Source: Sphingomonas soli NBRC 100801 (lineage in GTDB: Bacteria > Pseudomonadota > Alphaproteobacteria > Sphingomonadales > Sphingomonadaceae). From it: a stretch of 64,000 nucleotides of DNA. Below are positions 8,968 to 17,942 of the stretch, piece after piece. Where the stretch lies: assembly GCF_001591025.1 (NCBI RefSeq), contig NZ_BCTZ01000009.1, positions 1 to 64,000 on the forward strand. The letters are read 5' to 3'. Numbering within the stretch: the stretch's first letter is position 1; every line of letters begins with the position of its first letter. A model generated the notes under the pieces. It did no database searches. It saw only the letters and a program-made list of their open reading frames with translations, and was not told the DNA's origin. A program made the translations under genes and the position numbers.

Positions 8968-9762
8968 ATGTCTGAAGCCGATCCTACCCAGACCACCCTC
9001 ACGCGCGACCAGCGCGCGGTCTATCCCAGCCTGAAGGGCAAGCGCGTGCTGATCACCGGCGGGGGATCTGGCATTGGCGCGGGCTTGGTCGAGGGGTTTG
9101 TCCGCCAGGGTGCCGACGTGACCTTTTTCGACATCGCCAAGGAAGATTCTCAGGCGCTGGTGACAAGGCTGTCTGGGGCGCACCAGCCGAAGTTCGAGCA
9201 TTGCGACCTGACCGATATCAAGACCGTGCAGGCAGTGATCGCGCGGCTGATCGAGGCGAATGGCGCGTTCGATGTGCTGATCAACAACGCCGCCAATGAC
9301 GACCGGCACACGATCGAGGAAGTGACCGAGGAATATTGGGACAACCGCCTCAACACCAATTTGAAGCATCTGTTCTTCTGCGCCCAGGCGGTGATCCCGG
9401 GGATGAAGGCCAAGGGCGGCGGCGTGATCGTCAATCTGGGTTCGATTTCCTGGCATTTGGCGCTGAGCGAACTGACGCTCTACCAGACCGCCAAGGCCGC
9501 GATCGAGGGCCTGACCCGCAGCTTCGCGCGCGAATTGGGACCGGACAATATCCGTTCGGTGTGCATCGTGCCGGGCAATGTGAAAACGCCTCGCCAGATG
9601 ATGTGGTACACCCCCGAAGGCGAGGCGGAAATCGTGGCTGCGCAGTGCATGAAGGGCCGTTTGGTGCCCGACGATATCGCCGCGATGGCGCTGTTCCTGG
9701 CTTCCGACGATGCGCGACTGGTGACCGGTCATGAGTTCTTCGTGGACGCGGGCTGGCGCTGA
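8968..9762 (+). CDS. xylB: D-xylose 1-dehydrogenase (SDR family)
   Basis: This 264-residue short-chain dehydrogenase matches Caulobacter XylB closely from memory (YPSLKGKRV, GSISWHL, VPGNVKT, WYTPEGEAEIVAAQC). The nucleotide-binding motif is TGGGSGIG (30-37) and the catalytic residues are Ser159, Tyr172 and Lys176. It oxidises D-xylose to xylonolactone with NAD(P)+. It is about 15 residues longer than the Caulobacter enzyme because of an N-terminal extension. It follows xylX by 39 bp and precedes xylC by 2 bp, so it belongs to the same operon. Confidence 0.93.
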   Translation: MSEADPTQTTLTRDQRAVYPSLKGKRVLITGGGSGIGAGLVEGFVRQGADVTFFDIAKEDSQALVTRLSGAHQPKFEHCDLTDIKTVQAVIARLIEANGAFDVLINNAANDDRHTIEEVTEEYWDNRLNTNLKHLFFCAQAVIPGMKAKGGGVIVNLGSISWHLALSELTLYQTAKAAIEGLTRSFARELGPDNIRSVCIVPGNVKTPRQMMWYTPEGEAEIVAAQCMKGRLVPDDIAAMALFLASDDARLVTGHEFFVDAGWR

Positions 9763-9764
9763 GG

Positions 9765-10652
9765 ATGGGCGTGGTGCGTTCCGAGCCGGTCAGCGTCTGG
9801 CAGCTCGGCGCGCCGCTGCTCGAAGGGCCGGTCTGGGTGGAGCGCGACCAGGCGCTGTGGTTCGTCGATATCAAGGGACGCAAGGTCCATCGCTACGACC
9901 CCGCCAATGGCGATCGGCGTAGCTGGGACGCGCCCGATCAGGTGGGTTTCGTCGCGCCGATCGAGGGCGGCGGCTTTGTCGCGGGCCTGAAGACGGGGCT
10001 GGCGCGGTTCGATCCGGCGGATGGAAGCTTTACGCATCTGGTGGACCCCGAGCCGCACCTGCCCGGCAACCGGCTGAACGACGCCACGGTGGATCCGGAA
10101 GGCCGGCTTTGGTTCGGAACGATGGACGATGCCGAGGCGGCGGACAGCGGCACGATCTACCAGCTGGCGGGAGATGGGAGCTGCGTCGCATCGAGCCCGC
10201 TGGTCTCGATCACCAACGGCCCGGCGGTGAGCCCGGACGGGCGGACGCTCTATCATATCGATACGCTGGGCGGCGTGGTCTTCGCATGCGACCTGGACGC
10301 GGACGGCGCGCTGACCGGCCGGCGCGAATTTGCGCGTATCCCCAATGCGGAAGGCTATCCGGACGGGCCGACAGTGGACAGCGAAGGCTGTGTCTGGGTG
10401 GGGCTGTACAAGGGTTCGGTGGTGCGGCGCTATTCGCCTTCGGGGGAATTGCTGGAAGTGGTGCGCTTTCCGGTGGACGCGATCACCAAGATCGCCTTTG
10501 GCGGGCCGGAGCTGAAGACCGTGTACGCGACCACCGCCGCCAAGCATCTCTCGGCGGAGGAAAAGGCGGCGATGCCGGGCGCGGGGGACTTGTTTGCGTT
10601 CGAGGTGAGCGTGCCCGGCCTGCCGGGGCATCTGGTGCGCGCGGGGGTTTAG
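9765..10652 (+). CDS. xylC: Xylonolactonase (SMP-30/gluconolactonase family)
   Basis: This 295-residue beta-propeller lactonase opens D-xylono-lactone to D-xylonate. The SMP-30 metal-ligand positions are visible: Glu20 in LLEGPVW, Asn105 in LNDATVD, Asn151 in ITNGP and Asp200 in YPDGPTVD. The fold repeats (LWFVDIK, LWFGTM, CVWVGLYKG) are clear. Its ATG lies 2 bp after the xylB stop, with the ribosome-binding site inside the end of xylB. Context and similarity to Caulobacter XylC support xylonolactonase over a generic gluconolactonase. Confidence 0.9.
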   Translation: MGVVRSEPVSVWQLGAPLLEGPVWVERDQALWFVDIKGRKVHRYDPANGDRRSWDAPDQVGFVAPIEGGGFVAGLKTGLARFDPADGSFTHLVDPEPHLPGNRLNDATVDPEGRLWFGTMDDAEAADSGTIYQLAGDGSCVASSPLVSITNGPAVSPDGRTLYHIDTLGGVVFACDLDADGALTGRREFARIPNAEGYPDGPTVDSEGCVWVGLYKGSVVRRYSPSGELLEVVRFPVDAITKIAFGGPELKTVYATTAAKHLSAEEKAAMPGAGDLFAFEVSVPGLPGHLVRAGV

Positions 10653-10666
10653 GGGCGTTCCCTCCT

Positions 10667-10691
10667 GTCACCCGGGCGGAGCCGGAGTGAC
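10667..10691. repeat. REP-like palindrome after xylC
   Basis: GTCACCCGG and CCGGAGTGAC form an imperfect inverted repeat between the convergent ends of xylC and the TetR gene. The GTCACCCCGG-type core recurs at 21590-21675. It may act as a transcription terminator. Confidence 0.5.
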
Positions 10692-10730
10692 GGAGTTCAT
10701 GCGCATCACCCCCAGGCGGGACAAGACGGT

Positions 10731-11339
10731 TCAGCCGTAAATGCCACTGGCGAGCGACCGCACCGCCGCGCATATCCGCTCCCATCCGGCATCGTCCAGC
10801 GCGACGCCCATGAACGCGCCGCTCGCCGCCCCGGCCAGCACAAGATTCTGGACGCCTGCGATCAGCACCGCATTGGCGGCGGGCGCATCCACGCCAGGAG
10901 GCGGCACGAGATCGCCGCGCTCTCGGGCGATCCACGCCATCATCGCCCTGCCCCGCGCCGCCGCGAACCGCTTTACCAGCAGCGATTCCTCGGCGACTTC
11001 CCAGGCGAGAATACGCTGCGCGAGGCGATTGGCGCGCAGCGCGCCGAGATAAGCGAGCGCGAGGCGGGTCATCAGTTCGGCATAGCTTGTGGCGGGCGTA
11101 CCTTCGGGCGCGGCCAACGCCTCCTCAAGCCAGGCGGCCATTTCCGCGCCGATCGCTTCGGCCAGGCCGTCCAGCCCCTCATGATAGCGATAGATGAGCT
11201 GCTTGTCGCAGCCCGCGGCGCGGGCGATCGCGTTGACGCCCCATCCCGCGAATCCCTGTTCGGCCAGCACCGTCTTTGCGGCTTCGAGGATCGTATCGGC
11301 GGTGCGGCTACGGTCCCGCTGCTTTTCTCGCTTGTCCAT
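10731..11339 (-). CDS. TetR-family transcriptional regulator
   Basis: This 202-residue repressor has an N-terminal TetR helix-turn-helix (TILEAAKTVLAEQGFAGWG, then IARAAGCDKQLIYRYH) and an unassigned ligand-binding C-terminal domain. The ATG is preceded by a GGGGG site. It is divergent from the membrane protein gene at 11470, with a 30-bp inverted repeat between them. It therefore most likely autoregulates and controls that gene. The effector is unknown. Confidence 0.9.
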   Translation of the reverse strand: MDKREKQRDRSRTADTILEAAKTVLAEQGFAGWGVNAIARAAGCDKQLIYRYHEGLDGLAEAIGAEMAAWLEEALAAPEGTPATSYAELMTRLALAYLGALRANRLAQRILAWEVAEESLLVKRFAAARGRAMMAWIARERGDLVPPPGVDAPAANAVLIAGVQNLVLAGAASGAFMGVALDDAGWERICAAVRSLASGIYG

Positions 11340-11390
11340 TACCCCCTGTAACTCACTGATTCCCGGACTTCCAGTAATTTTATCACTGCG

Positions 11391-11420
11391 CGGTGACTTT
11401 TTTGCTTGCGCAAGTCACCG
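11391..11420. promoter_or_regulatory. Candidate operator of the adjacent TetR regulator
   Basis: The 9-bp arms CGGTGACTT (11391-11399) and AAGTCACCG (11412-11420) are perfectly inverted around a 12-bp spacer in the divergent region, about 50 bp from each gene. Confidence 0.6.
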
Positions 11421-11469
11421 GTCAGGGATATTTGCGTTGTCACCATATAGGGACAAAGGGAAATTCATC

Positions 11470-12162
11470 ATGCGCTCGACCAAGCTTCTCGGCGGTGCCG
11501 CGATCCTGCTCGCCATTGCGTTCAACGTGCCGTTCTCGATCCTCGCATCGATCTACGACTATCCGGACATTCTGCGCCGCTCGGCAGGCGAAGCGCTCGA
11601 CAAGTTCGCCGCTGGCGGGCCTGCATTGATCCTGACCTGGTATGGCTTCGCGCTGGCGGCCATGGCGCTGGTGCCGACGACCATCGCGCTTTCGGTGACG
11701 CGCGAGCGGATCGCCAGCCGCCCTGCCCTCGCCATCGGCGCTGCAGTCGCCGGAGCGCTGGCGGGCCTGACCCAGGCGATCGGCCTGTTGCGCTGGGTGT
11801 TCGTGATCCCCGGCCTGGCGCGCGCCCATGCCAGCGGTGCGCCGGAAGCGCAGGCGGCGGCGGAGCGGGCCTTCGAGCTGCTCAACGCCTATGGCGGTGT
11901 CGCCATGGGCGAACATCTAGGCCAGTTGCTGACCGCATTGTTCGTAGGCCAGCTCGCCGCGCTGCAATTTGGCGAACGCGCCCGGATCACCGCCGGCATC
12001 GGCTTCGCAACCGCGCTCACCCTGGTCGCCGGTACCGGCGAAGGCCTGGCGCTGTCGCTCGGCGCAGATGGCAGCGGCTTCGCCATGGCGACGATCGCCG
12101 GGTTCATGGGGCTGACGCTGTGGCTGATCGCGACGGGGATCGCGCTGATCCGCCAGCGCTGA
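11470..12162 (+). CDS. DUF4386-type integral membrane protein
   Basis: This 230-residue protein has about six hydrophobic helices. The first (residues 5-27) is followed by the periplasmic stretch IYDYPDILRR typical of DUF4386 proteins, and the other helices lie at about 48-67, 78-100, 140-160, 172-195 and 205-228. The start at 11470 has AGGGA upstream. The function of the family is unknown. The divergent TetR gene suggests inducible expression, but nothing links it to sugar use. Confidence 0.75.
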   Translation: MRSTKLLGGAAILLAIAFNVPFSILASIYDYPDILRRSAGEALDKFAAGGPALILTWYGFALAAMALVPTTIALSVTRERIASRPALAIGAAVAGALAGLTQAIGLLRWVFVIPGLARAHASGAPEAQAAAERAFELLNAYGGVAMGEHLGQLLTALFVGQLAALQFGERARITAGIGFATALTLVAGTGEGLALSLGADGSGFAMATIAGFMGLTLWLIATGIALIRQR

Positions 12163-12174
12163 CCAAGCGGGGTT

Positions 12175-14505
12175 TCAAGCGGTCTCCGGCTGCAGATCCG
12201 GGCCGAGGCGGAGAGGCGTGCCGGGGCGAAGCTTGCATGTCACCAGCTTGCCCCCATAGGCAAATGTGCGCTCGACGGGATGGCTGGCGGTGAGCGTCAG
12301 GCCGGCCAGCCCCTTATCGCGCCACACAAGATCGGCGGTGATGCCGCCGCGCAGGCGCAGGCCGGTCACCGATCCGCTCGGCCAGGCGTCCGGCAGCGCC
12401 GGGAGCCATTCGGTGCGCTGCGGCTGATCGTGGACCAGCATTTCGATCACGCCAGCCGCGCCGCCGAAATTGCCATCGATCTGGAAGGGCGGATGGGCGT
12501 CGAACAGATTAGGGTAGGTGCGATCGGGGCCAAGCAGCTTGCGCAGCACGAGATGCGCGCGCGCCCCATTGCCCAGCCGCGCCCAGAGGTTGATCCGCCA
12601 GCCAAGGCCCCAGCCGGTCGCGTCGTCGCCGCGAATCTCCAGCGACCGCGCCGCTGCGCGCAGCAATTCGGGGGTATCGCGGTGGATCGCGTGCCCCGGA
12701 TGCACGGCGTAGAGATGCGAAACATGGCGGTGCTGGATCTCGGGGACGTCCATGTCCCAATCCTCCAGCCATTCCTGCAACTGCCCCGCTTTGCCGATGC
12801 GATCGGCGGGAAGGCTCGCAGCGGCGGCGCGCATCTGCGCCTGAAGCGTGGGATCACGCTTCAGGAGCGCGGCGCATTCGGCGGTGTTCGCGAACAGTTC
12901 GCGCAGGATCTGGCGGTCCATGGCCGGCCCCGCGCAGATGCTCACCCCGGGATGATGCGCGTTTTCCGGCGAGATCGAAGGGCTGGTGACGAGGCCCGAT
13001 CCATCAGGATGCTCGACCAGCGTATCCAGAAAGAACAACGCCGCCCCGCGCATCAGCGGATAGATGCGCTCCAGCAGCGCGGGATCGCGCGAATAATCCC
13101 AGCGGTCCCACAGATGCTTGCACAGCCACGCGCCGCCCGTGGGCCATAGCCCCCAAAACGCCCCGTCGATCGGGGCGGAGGCGCGCCACAGATCGGTGTT
13201 GTGATGCGCCACCCAGCCGCGCGCGCCGTACATGGTCGTCGCCGTGCGCGCGCCGCTTTCCGCCAGATCCTCGATCATCGCGATCAGCGGCTCGACGCAT
13301 TCGCCCAGCCCCATCGGCTCGGCGGGCCAATAGTTCATCTGGGTGTTGATGTTGATCGTGTATTTGGAGTCCCAGGGCGGCGTATCGCTGTCATTCCACA
13401 GCCCCTGGAGGTTCGCGGGTTGCGAACCCGGCCGCGAGCAGGAAATCAGCAGGTAGCGGGAATATTGGACATAGAGCGCCGCGAGATGCGGATCGCCGCG
13501 CCCGTCATGACTGTAGCGGACGCGCTCGTCGGTGGGCGTGCCCGGTGCCGGATCGGCTCCAAGATCGAGATCGAAACCACGAAACAGCCGGCGATGCCCG
13601 GCGAGATGCCGGCTACGCAGCGCCGCGAGCCCCCGTGCCGCGGCACCATCCAGATCGCGCCGCGCCGCGCCCAGCGCATCGCCATCGGTATGCCGCCAGT
13701 CGCGATAACTGGTCCGCGCCGCGATCAGCAGCGTGATCCGCGACGCGCCGGTCACCCGGACCGCTTCGCCTTCCACCTCGATCCGCCCGCCCTCGGCGAT
13801 CACCCGGACGCCCAGCGCAAAGCGGAGCGCCCCCGCTACGCCGCGCGCCTCGCGATTATTGCCCTCGGCCCAGAGCGTATCGCCCTCCACCCGCGCCGCG
13901 CGTGACAAAGCGATCCGCGCCGACAGCGGCACTCCGCCCTCGCTGACGATGCTGTGGACCAGCACCTGATCGGCGGCGGAGGCGTAGCTTTCGCGGGTGT
14001 AGCGCGCCCCGCCCGCCTGCCAGCGGCTGGTGACGGTCGCGGCGTCGAGGTCGAGCCAGCGGCGATAGTCGTCCGGCCGTGCCTGCCCGTCCAGCGCGAT
14101 GCGCAGCTCGCCCAAAGTCTGATAGGGCATCTGCTGCAGCGGCCGCGCCATCAGGTCGCGATCGGCCAGCGCCTGCGCTTCGGCATGGCGACCCTGCCAG
14201 ATCAGCGCGCGGACCTGCTCCAGCGCCGCCTTCGCTTCGGGCCGCGCGGGGTCATAGGGGCCGCCCGCCCAGAAGCTGCCTTCGTTGAGCTGGATCCGCT
14301 CCTCGCCAATGCCGCCATAGAGCATCGCGCCCAGCCGCCCGGTGCCGATCGGGAGCGCCTCGACCCAGCGGGTGGCGGGCTGGCGATACCAGAGCGACCA
14401 AAGCGGAAAAACCTCCGGCGCAGCATCGGTGGCATGGGCAAGCGGCCCGGCCAGCAGCCCGGCCGATAGCCCCGCGCCCAGCGCGCCCCGTCGCGTCAGC
14501 CGCAT
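12175..14505 (-). CDS. GH95-family glycoside hydrolase (alpha-L-fucosidase/alpha-L-galactosidase type)
   Basis: This 776-residue enzyme has a twin-arginine-like signal peptide (LTRRGALGAGLSAG). The start of the mature region, WVEALPIGTGRLGAM followed by NEGSFWAGGPYDP, is the GH95 signature. Catalytic residues by family analogy are Asn385 and Asn387 in ININTQMNYWPAE and the general acid Glu578 in GQLQEWLEDWD. GH95 enzymes hydrolyse alpha-1,2-L-fucosides or alpha-L-galactosides, the latter found on some xylans and xyloglucans. It lies 9 bp downstream of xylD on the same strand, so it should be co-transcribed with xylE-xylD. That context favours a role in removing xylan or xyloglucan side chains in the periplasm. 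Confidence 0.92.
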   Translation of the reverse strand: MRLTRRGALGAGLSAGLLAGPLAHATDAAPEVFPLWSLWYRQPATRWVEALPIGTGRLGAMLYGGIGEERIQLNEGSFWAGGPYDPARPEAKAALEQVRALIWQGRHAEAQALADRDLMARPLQQMPYQTLGELRIALDGQARPDDYRRWLDLDAATVTSRWQAGGARYTRESYASAADQVLVHSIVSEGGVPLSARIALSRAARVEGDTLWAEGNNREARGVAGALRFALGVRVIAEGGRIEVEGEAVRVTGASRITLLIAARTSYRDWRHTDGDALGAARRDLDGAAARGLAALRSRHLAGHRRLFRGFDLDLGADPAPGTPTDERVRYSHDGRGDPHLAALYVQYSRYLLISCSRPGSQPANLQGLWNDSDTPPWDSKYTININTQMNYWPAEPMGLGECVEPLIAMIEDLAESGARTATTMYGARGWVAHHNTDLWRASAPIDGAFWGLWPTGGAWLCKHLWDRWDYSRDPALLERIYPLMRGAALFFLDTLVEHPDGSGLVTSPSISPENAHHPGVSICAGPAMDRQILRELFANTAECAALLKRDPTLQAQMRAAAASLPADRIGKAGQLQEWLEDWDMDVPEIQHRHVSHLYAVHPGHAIHRDTPELLRAAARSLEIRGDDATGWGLGWRINLWARLGNGARAHLVLRKLLGPDRTYPNLFDAHPPFQIDGNFGGAAGVIEMLVHDQPQRTEWLPALPDAWPSGSVTGLRLRGGITADLVWRDKGLAGLTLTASHPVERTFAYGGKLVTCKLRPGTPLRLGPDLQPETA

Positions 14506-14514
14506 CTTGCCCCC

Positions 14515-16293
14515 TTAGTGGTTGTGGCGCGGCACCTTCTCGCTGGTCTTGCGATATTTGAGCGCGAATTCGAGCACGCCGCCCTCGCCCAGCTGGTTGG
14601 TCTTTTCGCGGTACAGCTCTTCCCAGGGCGTCTGGCTCTCCGGGATCGGCGGCGCGGGCTCGCCCTTGCGGCGCTGGATCTCGTCCGCGTCGACCAACGC
14701 GTTGCAGGTGCCGGCGTTCAGATCGATGCGGATCACGTCGCCGGTGTGCAGCCATGCCAGTCCGCCGCCCGCCGCGCTTTCGGGCGATGCGTTGAGGATC
14801 GAGGGGCTGTCCGACGTGCCCGATTGGCGGCCATCGCCGAGCGTCGGCAGGCTCATGATGCCGGCCTGGATCAGATGATCGGGCGGCTGCATGTTGACGA
14901 CTTCCGCCGATCCCGGCCAGCCGAGCGGGCCGGAGCCGCGGATCACCAGGATGCAATTCTCGTCGATGCCCAATGCGGGATCGTTGATCCGGTGATGGTA
15001 ATCGTCCGATCCGTCGAACACGATCGCGCGCCCTTCGAACACGCCCTCATCCCCCGGCCGCGCGAGATAGCGGGCGCGGAAATCCTCCGAGATCACACTG
15101 GTCTTCATGATCGCCTGATCGAACAGATTGCCCGAGAGGACGAGGAAACCGGCTTTCTCCATCAGCGGCGCGTGCCACGGGTAGATCACCTCGCGGTCGG
15201 TGGCCGTGCGGCCCGCGACATTCTCGGCCAGCGAATTGCCGGTCACGGTCATCACGCTGCCGTCGATATGTCCGCCCTCGATCATCTCGCTGATCACGGC
15301 GGGGATGCCGCCCGCGCGGTGGAAGCGCTCGGACAGGAATTTGCCCGCGGGCTGCATGTTGACCAGCAGCGGCAGATCATAGCCCTGCATCCAGTCCGCC
15401 GGAGTGATCTCGATGCCGGCATGTGCGGCCATCGCGATCAGATGCGGCTGGGCGTTGGTCGATCCCCCGATCGCGGTGAGCAGGTTGATCGCGTTGAGGA
15501 AATTCTGGCGGGTGACGATCCTGGACGGGCGCAGATCCTCATAGGCCATGTCGACGATGCGGCGGCCGGTCTCATAGGCCATCTGCCCGCGCTCGCGGTA
15601 CGGCGCCGGGATCATCGCGCAGCCGGGCAGCGACATGCCCAGCCCTTCGGCGATGCTGTTCATCGTCGATGCGGTGCCCATCGTGTTGCAATGGCCGGCG
15701 GAAGGCGCGCTGTCCGTGGCGCGGCGCAGGAACTCGGCCTCGTCGATCTCGCCCGCCGCCATCTTGCGGCGGCTGCGCCAGATCACCGTGCCCGATCCAA
15801 CCAGTTCGCCCTCATGCCAGCCGTCAAGCATCGGCCCGCCCGACAGGACGATCGCAGGGATGTCCACGGTGAACGCCGCCATCAGCGAGCTTGGCGTGGT
15901 CTTGTCGCAGCCCGTGGTCAGCACCACCGCGTCGATCGGATAGCCGTTGAGGATCTCGACCAGCCCCAGATAGGCAAGGTTGCGGTCCAGCGCGGCGGTC
16001 GGCCGGCGGCAATTCTCGAAGATCGGATGGAGCGGGAATTCCATCGGCACGCCGCCCGCCGCGATGATGCCTTCGCGGGCGCGCTTCACCGTCTCGAGAT
16101 GGATGCGGTTGCACGGCGCGATATCGCTGCCCGATTGGGCGATGCCGATGATCGGCTTGCCCGATTGCAGCTCGGCCGGCGTGATCCCGTAATTCATGAA
16201 GCGCTCGAGATAGAGCGCTGCCATATCGCTGCGACCGGGAGCGGCGAACCATTCGCGCGAGCGGAATGGGCGGACGGGCGTACGGCTGGTCAT
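14515..16293 (-). CDS. xylD: D-xylonate dehydratase (IlvD/Edd family)
   Basis: This 592-residue dehydratase has the length of sugar-acid dehydratases such as Caulobacter XylD. The three [2Fe-2S] cysteines are Cys61 (DIAPCNRIH), Cys129 (TTGCDKTTP) and Cys202 (SAGHCNTMGT). It converts D-xylonate to 2-keto-3-deoxy-D-xylonate, the substrate of XylX. Arabonate or gluconate dehydratase would be alternatives, but xylX, xylB, xylC, xylE and the LacI gene nearby favour xylonate. It is downstream of xylE, separated by the large palindrome at 16311-16441, and upstream of GH95. Confidence 0.9.
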   Translation of the reverse strand: MTSRTPVRPFRSREWFAAPGRSDMAALYLERFMNYGITPAELQSGKPIIGIAQSGSDIAPCNRIHLETVKRAREGIIAAGGVPMEFPLHPIFENCRRPTAALDRNLAYLGLVEILNGYPIDAVVLTTGCDKTTPSSLMAAFTVDIPAIVLSGGPMLDGWHEGELVGSGTVIWRSRRKMAAGEIDEAEFLRRATDSAPSAGHCNTMGTASTMNSIAEGLGMSLPGCAMIPAPYRERGQMAYETGRRIVDMAYEDLRPSRIVTRQNFLNAINLLTAIGGSTNAQPHLIAMAAHAGIEITPADWMQGYDLPLLVNMQPAGKFLSERFHRAGGIPAVISEMIEGGHIDGSVMTVTGNSLAENVAGRTATDREVIYPWHAPLMEKAGFLVLSGNLFDQAIMKTSVISEDFRARYLARPGDEGVFEGRAIVFDGSDDYHHRINDPALGIDENCILVIRGSGPLGWPGSAEVVNMQPPDHLIQAGIMSLPTLGDGRQSGTSDSPSILNASPESAAGGGLAWLHTGDVIRIDLNAGTCNALVDADEIQRRKGEPAPPIPESQTPWEELYREKTNQLGEGGVLEFALKYRKTSEKVPRHNH

Positions 16294-16310
16294 GGCATTC
16301 TCTCAATTCC

Positions 16311-16441
16311 TCCCCCGGAGGGGGAGGGGGACCGCGCTCAAAGAGCGGGGTGGAGGGGTAGTCTCCACAAGATAGATGGTTCGTTTGTGGAGACTACCCC
16401 TCCACCCGGTTCCCTGGTCCCCCTCCCCCTCTCAGGGGAGG
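16311..16441. repeat. Large imperfect palindrome (MITE/REP-like) between xylE and xylD
   Basis: The inner arms 16349-16370 and 16385-16406 are perfectly complementary over 22 bp (GGTGGAGGGGTAGTCTCCAC plus AA) around a 14-nt loop. Outer arms rich in CCTCCCCC/GGGGGAGG extend the symmetry imperfectly to about 130 bp. No open reading frame is inside. It would form a strong hairpin in the xylE-xylD transcript and could cause attenuation or protect the xylE mRNA. Confidence 0.85.
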
Positions 16442-16452
16442 AAGTCGGGACA

Positions 16453-17859
16453 TTATCCCTGCATTTCTTCCAGTTCCTTGCCCTTGGTCTCGTTGATGAA
16501 CGAGCGGACGAGGAAGATGCTGATCACCGCCGAGACGGTGTAGAGCGCATAGGTGCCGGTGAGCCCCAGCGCATCGGGATCGGACATTGCGGGGAAGCTT
16601 TGCACCACCGCATAGTTCGCGCCCCACTGCGCCAAGCCCGCAACCGCCAACGCCGAGCCGCGCATCTGGTTCGGGAACATCTCGCCCAGCATCACCCACA
16701 TCACCGGGCCCCAGCTGAAGTTGAAGAAGATGACGTAGAGGTTTGCGGCGACCAGCGCGGTGTAGCCAGCGGTCTCGTTCAGAAGCAGGTTGCCGGCAGA
16801 ATCGGTGCCCGCGCCGCTGAACGCCCAGGTCATCGCGCCGAGCGTCGCGGCCATGCCGACCGAGCCGATGATCAGCAGCGGCTTGCGGCCGATCTTGTCG
16901 ATCACCAGCAGCGCAGCGAACACCGCGGCGATCGAAACCGCGCCCGAGATGATGTTGCGCTCCAGCGCCACTTCTTCGGAAACGCCCGCCAGCTTCCACA
17001 GTGTTTCGCCATAATAGAAGATGATGTTGATGCCGACGAACTGCTGGAAGGTCGCCAGCATGATGCCGGCCCAGACGATCGGGCGGAAGATCGTGCCCTT
17101 TGCCGCCACGTCGCGGAAGCTGGGGCGATGGTCCTGCGAGAAGCTGGCGCGGATGTCGCCGATCTTGCGCTCCGCCTCGCTCGCGCCGAACAGGTTGGTC
17201 AGCACCCGGCGCGCTTCATCTTCGCGGCCCTTGCTCACCAGATAGCGCGGGCTTTCCGGGATGAAGAACAAGGCGACGAGGAAGACGATCGCAGGCACCG
17301 CCTGCGCCAGATACATCCAGCGCCAGGCGTGGATACCGCCCAACTCGCCGAGCGAACCGCCCGCATTCTTCGCCACGAAATAATTGACGACGAACGCGGC
17401 GGTGAGCCCGGTGATGATCATCACCTGCTGCACCGTGGTAAGCCGCCCGCGGATCTTCGCCGGCGCGACTTCGGAGATGTAGAGCGGCGAGAGCACGCTT
17501 GCCGCGCCCACCGCCATGCCGCCCGCAAAGCGCGCCGCGACAAAAAACTCGTGCACGCCGGTGATGCCCTGGATGAGCGCACCCGCGACGAACAGGATCG
17601 CAGCGACGATCATCACGGTGCGGCGGCCGACGACATCGGCAAGACGCCCGGCGAAGAAAGCGCCGACCGCGCACCCGATCAGCAGCGAGCCGACCGTGAA
17701 GCCGAGCCCGTTGGCCGTCAGCTTGAATTCCTCGGTAAGCCCCGTCTGGGTGCCGTTCACCGCGCCACTGTCATAGCCGAACAGCAAGCCGCCGATCGTC
17801 GCCACCGCGACGATGGCCATGACGAGGGCCATATTGGTCCTCTCCGCCGTCTGATTCAT
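16453..17859 (-). CDS. xylE: Sugar:H+ symporter, MFS sugar porter (probable xylose transporter)
   Basis: This 468-residue protein has twelve predicted membrane helices. Sugar-porter signatures are GYDSGAVNGTQ in helix 1, GRLADVVGRR in loop 2-3, PESPRYLVSKGR between helices 6 and 7, and FQQFVGINIIFYYG in helix 7. The start at 17859 has GGAGGGG upstream. Position upstream of xylD, and an operator just beyond the start, make D-xylose the likely substrate. Other pentoses or hexoses cannot be excluded by sequence. Confidence 0.88.
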   Translation of the reverse strand: MNQTAERTNMALVMAIVAVATIGGLLFGYDSGAVNGTQTGLTEEFKLTANGLGFTVGSLLIGCAVGAFFAGRLADVVGRRTVMIVAAILFVAGALIQGITGVHEFFVAARFAGGMAVGAASVLSPLYISEVAPAKIRGRLTTVQQVMIITGLTAAFVVNYFVAKNAGGSLGELGGIHAWRWMYLAQAVPAIVFLVALFFIPESPRYLVSKGREDEARRVLTNLFGASEAERKIGDIRASFSQDHRPSFRDVAAKGTIFRPIVWAGIMLATFQQFVGINIIFYYGETLWKLAGVSEEVALERNIISGAVSIAAVFAALLVIDKIGRKPLLIIGSVGMAATLGAMTWAFSGAGTDSAGNLLLNETAGYTALVAANLYVIFFNFSWGPVMWVMLGEMFPNQMRGSALAVAGLAQWGANYAVVQSFPAMSDPDALGLTGTYALYTVSAVISIFLVRSFINETKGKELEEMQG

Positions 17860-17896
17860 GGAACTTCCCCTCCTTGCCGCCACGATTCCCGTGGTG

Positions 17897-17910
17897 TGTT
17901 AGCGGTAACG
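17897..17910. promoter_or_regulatory. XylR operator upstream of xylE
   Basis: TGTTAGCGGTAACG matches TGNTAGCGCTANCA except for one core base and the last base. It lies 37 bp upstream of the xylE start and just downstream of the xylR stop. Confidence 0.7.
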
Positions 17911-17942
17911 GTGGCCCGGACGCGGAGGAAAAGCAAGCGTTG

